A stretch of DNA of 64,000 nt from Centropristis striata (lineage: Eukaryota; Chordata; Actinopteri; Perciformes; Serranidae), in the NCBI RefSeq assembly GCF_030273125.1, contig NC_081532.1:7203205-7267204 (forward strand), read 5' to 3'. Made by a program: the position numbers and the translations under genes. The notes beneath the pieces were generated by a model, which was not told the origin of the DNA, ran no database searches, and saw only the letters and a list, made by a program, of their open reading frames with translations. Shown here in pieces: positions 58,078-64,000 of this stretch; position 1 is the stretch's first letter; the number at the start of each line of letters is the position of its first letter.

Positions 58078-58857
58078 TAAGTAGAAACCGATTATGCTCA
58101 CCGTGCATTCACTATCACATTATTATCATCATCATTATCATTATCATTATCATTATTATCATCATTATTCAGTTATGTGCATCAAATGGTCTTGGTCATT
58201 AATTGTACCACTAGTTGGGTTTTGTATGTCAACACTGACAAACAAAACAGCTATATTCTTGTTTATTAGTTACTACAGGGAAACAGATAAAACAAGGACA
58301 TATTCACTCATACTGTGCGCCACGTGTGAAGGTCAGACCGGAAAATGCTTTGTATTTCCTTACATGTGAATTTAACGATTTATTAAGTAAAAAAACTGGA
58401 ATAGATTTATAGTGGCACCAATTTTCAACCACATAGATGTAGATCATTTTTATTCATCAGCAGTGGGGAAGCTAGTTTGCACAAGAAAAATCAAAGAGAC
58501 TCAAGTCAGATAGACAACAGAGGACATGTTAAGACAAATTAATACATCATATGTACATTATTGTAGCTAAAGAGCCCACCAAACCACTGAACCAGAACTG
58601 AATAAAAACTAGAGATCAGATACTAGAGGTTTAATCACAAGTGATGCACCAATAATATAAACTAAACCTAAATAGGTTAGTAGTTTCATCAGGAGTCTGA
58701 AATGTGTTCCTCCAAACTAATGGGCTTTGAGGACGACCTGTAACAGTCGCAAGCCAATTGAATAAGATTGAATAAGGCCATCTTGTAACTAGAGTGTAAT
58801 GACACTTCCTTTCTGTATGATGCATCCCAGCAGTGAACCCTCCACATCACAACTGAA
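58078..58857. other. Probable ndufaf1 5' intron
   Basis: Between the candidate exon 1 donor and the ATG exon. Contains a CAT/ATT microsatellite at 58118-58169 and nothing else recognised. Confidence 0.45.
58118..58169. repeat. (ATC/ATT)n microsatellite
   Basis: Mixed ATT, ATC and CATTAT units over about 50 bp. Confidence 0.85.
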
Positions 58858-60676
58858 ATGTCCCTGCTGAAGATCACACGTCTCCCCTCAGTGAGGCTGC
58901 TTAGCTCCATCCACCATCAGCTGCGGCTCACCTCCATCACTCCTCTCACGGTGCCCAGGAGAGCTGCTAGTCGGAACGAATACAGACGACCGGGCCAGCC
59001 CAAAGAAGACAAGTTCCCATTGGCACCAGTTAACTTTAGCTTCCTAAAGGGTTTGGAGGGGATAAAGAAGCATTTCACACTGCTGAAGAATGAGATTTTT
59101 GAGCGCTTTATTGGACCACAGGGCAGACCTCTTGAGGAGCACATTTTGGAGCAGATCCGTTTGGTATGGGAGTTCAGAGGTCCAGAGAGCCTGGAGGAGT
59201 GGACGGTGTCCTCAGATCGTGAGATTGGGGGCCAAAGTGAAGTTCACCTGAAGCTTGGCAAAAACAACAACACTTGCTTGCTGTACGGGACTCTGAACTC
59301 TACTCCTCCAAGGGACGGAGAAACGCGCTACAGTGGCTACTGCACCATGCGCTCAAAGCAACCACTGGTTAGTGCCCTGCTGTTTTCCCCTCTCAAGTTT
59401 TTTGTATCACACATTTCTGAATTACTGTAATAAGTCCAGAGAGGACGCTGAGGTCATGCCCTCAGTATTTTCTCTGAACACTTGGCAATGTTGCAATAGT
59501 CTGAATTTGCGACTTAACTTTAGACTACTATTGGCCCAATAAAACCTTAGTTTTCCTGTACCGGAACATTATTTTTGTCCATTGAAGAAAAATATATTTT
59601 TTATTACAGAGAAGCAATGCTGCATTTGCTTCCTTTTTACTTTCTGCCTAAAATTAAACTTCTCATAAAATGATTTCTGAAACACTCAAGTTAATTTAAC
59701 AGGCAATTTCCAACAGCTACAGATATTTATGCAAATATGCCTTAAATACACAATGTTTTTCTCCTGCATGTTGCCTAGCTCTACCAGCTGCACTAAAAGG
59801 TAACTAAACTTTTTCTCCTTCAGATTTCATTTGATAGAAAAAAGCACCACGACTGGACCAGTTTCAACACCCTGCATTTGCGAGTGCGTGGTGATGGACG
59901 TCCATGGATGATCAACATTACAACAGAAATGTATTTCGCTCACAATCAAGATGACATGTACCATTATTTCCTGTACACCAGGGGAGGACCCTACTGGCAG
60001 GATGTCAAGGTGAAGTTTCTATTGAGAAGTGCTATAATATTGTATATATGCTGATATAGCTGGGCCCTGTTCCATATAGTGAGTTTACCAGATAAGCCAG
60101 GCTTATTTCAACGTGTCAGAGTCATTTTTAGTTGATTTTCCACAAAGTAAATTCAAATTTAATCTTTAAGGAACCCAATCAACTACAGTTGAAACATCAG
60201 GCCAGAGTAGAAACATCACATCATTTGAAGAAAATTGTTCGAACATACGCTGCACTTTTAGGAATAGCTGCTTAATATGCAACTTTTCTTTTGTCTGATG
60301 TAAACAGTCCTTATGGAACATGTGTGTTACTCATCTACAGATACCTTTCTCCAAGTTCTTTCTCTCATCTCGTGGGAGGGTACAAGACGGCCAGTATGTA
60401 ATGTGGCTGGACAAGGTAAAAGAAGTCACACTGGCGTTATGTAATCAATTGTAATGCATTCTTTGGTACAATTTGCTTACATTTGTGCATCAATTAGTTC
60501 ACATTTACATCTTTTTTTTTTTGTATTGACAGGTTAACACTATTGGATTTACCTTGGGAGATAGAGCAGATGGTCCGTTCCAGCTGGAGATCGATTATAT
60601 TGGCGTGTGCAAAGATTTCGCACACACTGAAGAGTTTGCCTACGAGATGTACCCTAATAAGCCTGACGAAAAATGA
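58858..60676 (+). CDS. ndufaf1: NDUFAF1 (CIA30), complex I assembly factor, complete
   Basis: A mitochondrial chaperone of the complex I assembly (MCIA) complex, acting on the membrane-arm intermediates. Exons: 58858-59367, 59824-60009, 60341-60415, 60533-60676; 915 nt, 304 residues plus stop (human about 327). All GT-AG with each exon a whole number of codons. The N-terminus MSLLKITRLPSVRLLSSIHH is basic and lacks acidic residues, fitting a mitochondrial targeting peptide. The CIA30 domain runs from about residue 95 to 295, with LVWEFRGPESLEEWTVSSDR, then HLRVRGDGRPWMINI, TRGGPYWQDVKIPFSKFFLS and DGPFQLEIDYIGVC as recognisable blocks. The ATG was chosen because it gives the targeting peptide directly after an acceptor. 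An AATAAA lies at 60726-60731. Confidence 0.96.
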
Positions 60677-60725
60677 AAGCAGCCGCTGCAATACTGCAGA
60701 TGAACCGTGATATACTGAAACTGTC

Positions 60726-60731
60726 AATAAA
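60726..60731 (+). terminator. ndufaf1: ndufaf1 poly(A) signal
   Basis: AATAAA 50 nt after the stop codon, in ctgtcaataaaaaaatg. Short 3' UTR. Confidence 0.7.
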
Positions 60732-60744
60732 AAAATGTAAATCA

Positions 60745-61416
60745 TTTTTGATAAGACTTCTCTTTAAGTCACTGTATGTGGATTCCAGCACACAAACTGT
60801 GATACTTAACTGTAGCAGCCGACATAGACAACCTTTCAATTATAGACTCTACTTAATGTTCTGTCATTCAACAAAACAAAATCAAGTTGTTTAACCTGCT
60901 CTGCACCCTGTATGTGACATGTCTTCCTCCAACAATGTCAACTAACCAAATCTTAACAGTAACATTTTCACATGAATTCTGACATTTTTTTGGATATATT
61001 CCATGACCGAAGTGTGATTGCACACAAATGTTGACACACATTGGAAAACTGCAAGAGCAATTTTAATATAAAATTGAGAATGTAGACAAGGGCATCTTGT
61101 ATCTGTATTTTTATCAGTCTTTCCCAAATAAGTAAAAACAAAGCACATTTTTAACAGCAAAAGTACCAGCTAAATGCAGTAAAACGGATACATTTTCTAC
61201 ATATAAAAATGCATAAAATCATCATTCAATGCTGTAAACTACACAATGAGTCAGATCTAAAAACACTGCAGAGTAGGTTGGATAGAAGCAGAAAATGTGA
61301 GCTTTCTAACAGTAGGCTAAAAAGAGACTGCAGGAATGAAAGAATCGCCGGCAGACAACAAAATATTTACATTGGAAGAACAGGCTGTACAAACGTCTAC
61401 AATCAAACATGATATT
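60745..61416. other. Convergent 3' interval ndufaf1-nusap1
   Basis: The two genes converge here. It probably holds the nusap1 3' UTR. A minus-strand ATTAAA at about 61053-61058 is the best candidate signal. No canonical minus-strand AATAAA seen. Confidence 0.45.
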
Positions 61417-64000
61417 TTACATCATGACAAGGCCTCTTCTTGCCCCAAGGACACTCTCTTTCTTCTGCTTCCGGTCTTCCATGTGTTTTACTCTCCTTTC
61501 CCCTCTAAAATAAGATACAGAAACATCCATGAGTGATGTAAGAGTTACGGGTGACTCATTATCAGCCAGTGTGTGCTTTAATTCTAAACGTACCTTGTCT
61601 GAACCTGGTGCTGTTTGTAGTTCTTCTGATGAGAGTTTATAATAAGCGACTTGTTTTGCGCAGTGTTTTCTTTGGTTTCTCCAAATGGCTTCAGTTTACC
61701 TACAAAAAAATTTTTTAAACCATCAGGGATTCAGCTGTCGACTGACACTATTCTTCAATGAGGCACAGACATTAAAAATGTTATGGTACCTGAATGGGGC
61801 TTGTAGGCGAGGGGGCGTGACAGACTGGCCTTCAGGTCAAATGCAGACTTCTTCTGTGTACCAGGTGTTGTTGAGGTACTTGTGTTGCCGGTGAAAACGA
61901 ATGGTCCTTTAAATTAAGGGGGGAAAGGTCATTACACAATCTACAGGCAAATGTGGATATCATTTGAATGACGACCAGAAATGCTACCTGGAATTTTTGT
62001 GGCAGAGAAGATGGAAGTCCTGCTACTTTTGGGCTTTCCTTCAACACCAGTCTGCGTTTGTGGGGTGCTCGAGGCCACACAGGGTGACATGCGTGCCGGC
62101 GTCTTAACGAGGGACTTCTTGTACTCGTTGTCATGAGTGGCTTCTGAAAACCTGCACGCACATTTGGTTGTTAGAGCTTTTCATTAAACACTACATGAAC
62201 ACTGACAAAAATGTGTTTACCATTTTTGGAGGTCATTGTGTTTCAGGATTTTTAATTAAAAAGGAGATTAAATGTGGTTTGCTTCTGCAAAGATACATTT
62301 GTATTTGCAATCAATGTCGGGGAGAATTGATCACTACACAGTAATCTAAAAAAGTTTTTTTTTTAATTGATCTGTGTCAAAAATTGTCACACACCCTACG
62401 ACACAATGCTTTTAACCCATTGAGGCCTAAAACTGCCTGTAAAACCTCTGGGCGATTTTAAAATAAGCCCCTAAAACCTGAAGTTTTTCTGGAAAGTCAA
62501 CAGAAGTGTCAACGCTTCTACTAAATAATAGATTTTTCAGCCTCTGTAGCAGGTAGAAATGAAATTCAAAAAGTATTTGAGAGCTTATACAAATACTACA
62601 AAACGACGTTTCAGCTTTCCAGGCTTCAATGGGTAAAAAAAAAAGGCAAGGAAACTTCCTTTTAAGATGGCTATAAAAGGTTATGGAAACATTTTGTCCA
62701 TAGGAAACATTACCAGCAACCAGTTGGTTACAAAAGTTTCTGCAAGAGGGAATAGCATCGGAGTAATAAAGAGTGACTCACCGAACATTGACCCTGCGAG
62801 TGGAAAGGACAGACGGTCTGAATGGAGCTTCTGCCTTCCCAGCAGGTTTCTTTGGAGGAGCCTTGATGGCTGAGACCACAGTGTGTCTGCGTTTGTCCTC
62901 AGCTGGTCTCTTATTCACCGGGACAGGGCTGAACATTGAAGTGCGACTCTGGCTTGCCTTCTGTATAAAACATACATACAACACATCACTTTAACTGTTC
63001 CCTGGAAGTGGTCAATATAGCTGGCTAGATGTAGATGGTTGCAGTGTCCGCAGATATAGACGTTCAACGGGTGCTGTCACTTACCACTTGTGTTTTGGCA
63101 TCAACTTGCGGCAGTTTAGTTTTGTCCGAAGGATTCTACAAAATACAAAGAAAAAGATAAACATGACATTTTCTGCAGAATAAAGTTAGCAAAGACTGTT
63201 CAGAAGCTTTTGATTACCTTCAGTTTTTTAACTGAATTCTCCTTCTGCTTGGTCTTTCTCTGGTGGTAAGAGTCAATTGACTCCATCTTGTTAAAGTGTG
63301 CCTCGTGGAGTTTTTTGAAATCTACAAGAGACAATTTACAAAAAAATCATTTGAGAGTTTATGGGTGAAAACTACTTCCATAACCTTCTGGTCTGTGAAT
63401 TTTTGATTCAAAAGAAGATTGGTGGGAGGGAGAAAGCATGAAACAAACAACAAGGAACCTACTGGGGGTGACAGTCTTCAATGCTGGCTTTTTCTTCAGC
63501 CGAGGGATTTTACCAGCTTTGGCCTCTTTGGGTGCTTTTTCGGAACAAAGACATTAAAAATGTATATCAAATAAAGGTATCAATTAAATCAAAAATATAT
63601 GTAGTATTTAACAATTACAAGTTTGGACTGCTGACCTGTATCACCATGAACAGGTGCTTCATCCTTAATGTCCTGGTGCTGCTCGGGAGGTTTAGTTTCA
63701 CTTTGGTCAGAGGAAACCCTTCTCCTCTTATTGCCAGGGGTGCTGGATGTGTCACCCTTAAAGGAAACACAACCATTTAAGTCTTAAATCCTCCTGAATA
63801 CACTGCAACAAAGTGCATAGGGTTTTTTCATATAAAAGTGCTATTTAATTTCCGTTAGTGTCATGCATTTGTTTTAAGAATGCTATGATGTGCAGTCATA
63901 CCTCTGCAGCACTTGGAGGCAACTTGGCATCACTGTCAGTCGCTGTCGCAGTATCAGAGATCTTTCTCTTGGGAGCGTTTTTTCTGCCTCGACGCATGTT
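61417..64000 (-). CDS. nusap1: NUSAP1, C-terminal part (5' end outside window)
   Basis: A nucleolar and spindle-associated protein that bundles and anchors microtubules in mitosis. Exons on the minus strand: 63902->64000 (continues past the edge), 63636-63756, 63463-63534, 63218-63321, 63085-63135, 62782-62960, 61988-62151, 61790-61906, 61594-61699, 61417-61504. They give 366 residues plus stop. Diagnostic blocks: TPNFKKLHEAHFNKMESIDS, FDLKASLSRPLAYKPHSGKL, KPFGETKENTAQNKS, and the charged C-terminal helix RVKHMEDRKQKKESVLGARR. A KEN box, used for APC/C-Cdh1 turnover in this family, is at 61665-61673. The N-terminal SAP-like DNA-binding region is not in the window. An ATG at 63995-63997 is unlikely to be the true start. 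All junctions are GT-AG and in phase. Confidence 0.94.
62412..62637 (-). mobile_element. piggyBac-like MITE, inverted copy of 53927-54144
   Basis: The element at 62416-62633 (218 bp) starts cccattgaggcctaaaactg and ends ccaggcttcaatggg. Left flank TTAA (62412-62415), right flank TAAA. Internal blocks such as aataagcccctaaaacctga are the reverse complement of the 53927 copy. In nusap1 intron between exons 61988-62151 and 62782-62960. Confidence 0.8.

Noticed and set aside
60062..60330. Possible inverted-repeat element in ndufaf1 intron 2 (gggccctgttccata ... tatggaaca)
   Set aside because: The terminal match is only about 9-10 nt and no target duplication is visible. The interior resembles a known fish repeat only vaguely.
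63995..63997. ATG as nusap1 start
   Set aside because: Homologues have about 100 or more residues upstream, including the SAP-like domain, and the exon reads open to the window edge.

Overview
The window is ordinary nuclear DNA from a bony fish, most likely a percomorph teleost. The evidence is intron-split vertebrate genes, intron sizes typical of compact fish genomes, teleost-type tRNA-derived SINEs, and many short hAT-, piggyBac-, Tc1- and Harbinger-like non-autonomous elements. I saw no prokaryotic genes, CRISPR array, true tRNA or rRNA gene, or viral genome.

Six protein-coding genes are supported by exon-by-exon reconstruction with splice sites and reading-frame phase. From left to right they are: the 5' end of fbln5 (fibulin-5, minus strand, running off the left edge); complete trip11 (GMAP-210, minus, 21 coding exons, 1982 codons plus stop); complete golga5 (golgin-84, minus, 12 coding exons, 764 codons plus stop); complete rtf1 (Paf1-complex/Plus3 protein, minus, 18 exons, 676 codons plus stop); complete ndufaf1 (CIA30, plus, 4 coding exons, 304 codons plus stop); and the 3' part of nusap1 (minus, running off the right edge). 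fbln5, trip11, golga5 and rtf1 are all in the same orientation. rtf1 and ndufaf1 are head to head across a 1.3 kb interval that must hold both promoters. ndufaf1 and nusap1 converge.

Two neighbouring genes, trip11 and golga5, both encode coiled-coil Golgi membrane tethers. rtf1 acts in RNA polymerase II elongation and histone modification, ndufaf1 in mitochondrial complex I assembly, nusap1 in spindle microtubule bundling, and fbln5 in elastic fibre assembly. They form no single pathway. The gene order joins two blocks that, as I recall, are on different human chromosomes (FBLN5-TRIP11-GOLGA5 on 14q32, RTF1-NDUFAF1-NUSAP1 on 15q15).

Most of the remaining sequence is intron. It holds many small transposable elements, several with intact target-site duplications that can be read directly. 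Examples are hAT elements at 25591-26302 and 28072-28544, piggyBac-like elements flanked by TTAA at 24514-25194 and 53927-54144, a tRNA-SINE at 37831-38000 with a 13-bp duplication nested inside a larger inverted-repeat element, and a 115-bp retro-insertion at 11064-11178 with an 18-bp duplication. trip11 intron 1 also contains a diverged tandem array whose copies alternate between two types.

I found no convincing new biological system. The best leads are a GC-AG intron in trip11, the alternating tandem array, the nested element stack, and several elements sitting within about 30 nt of splice donors.
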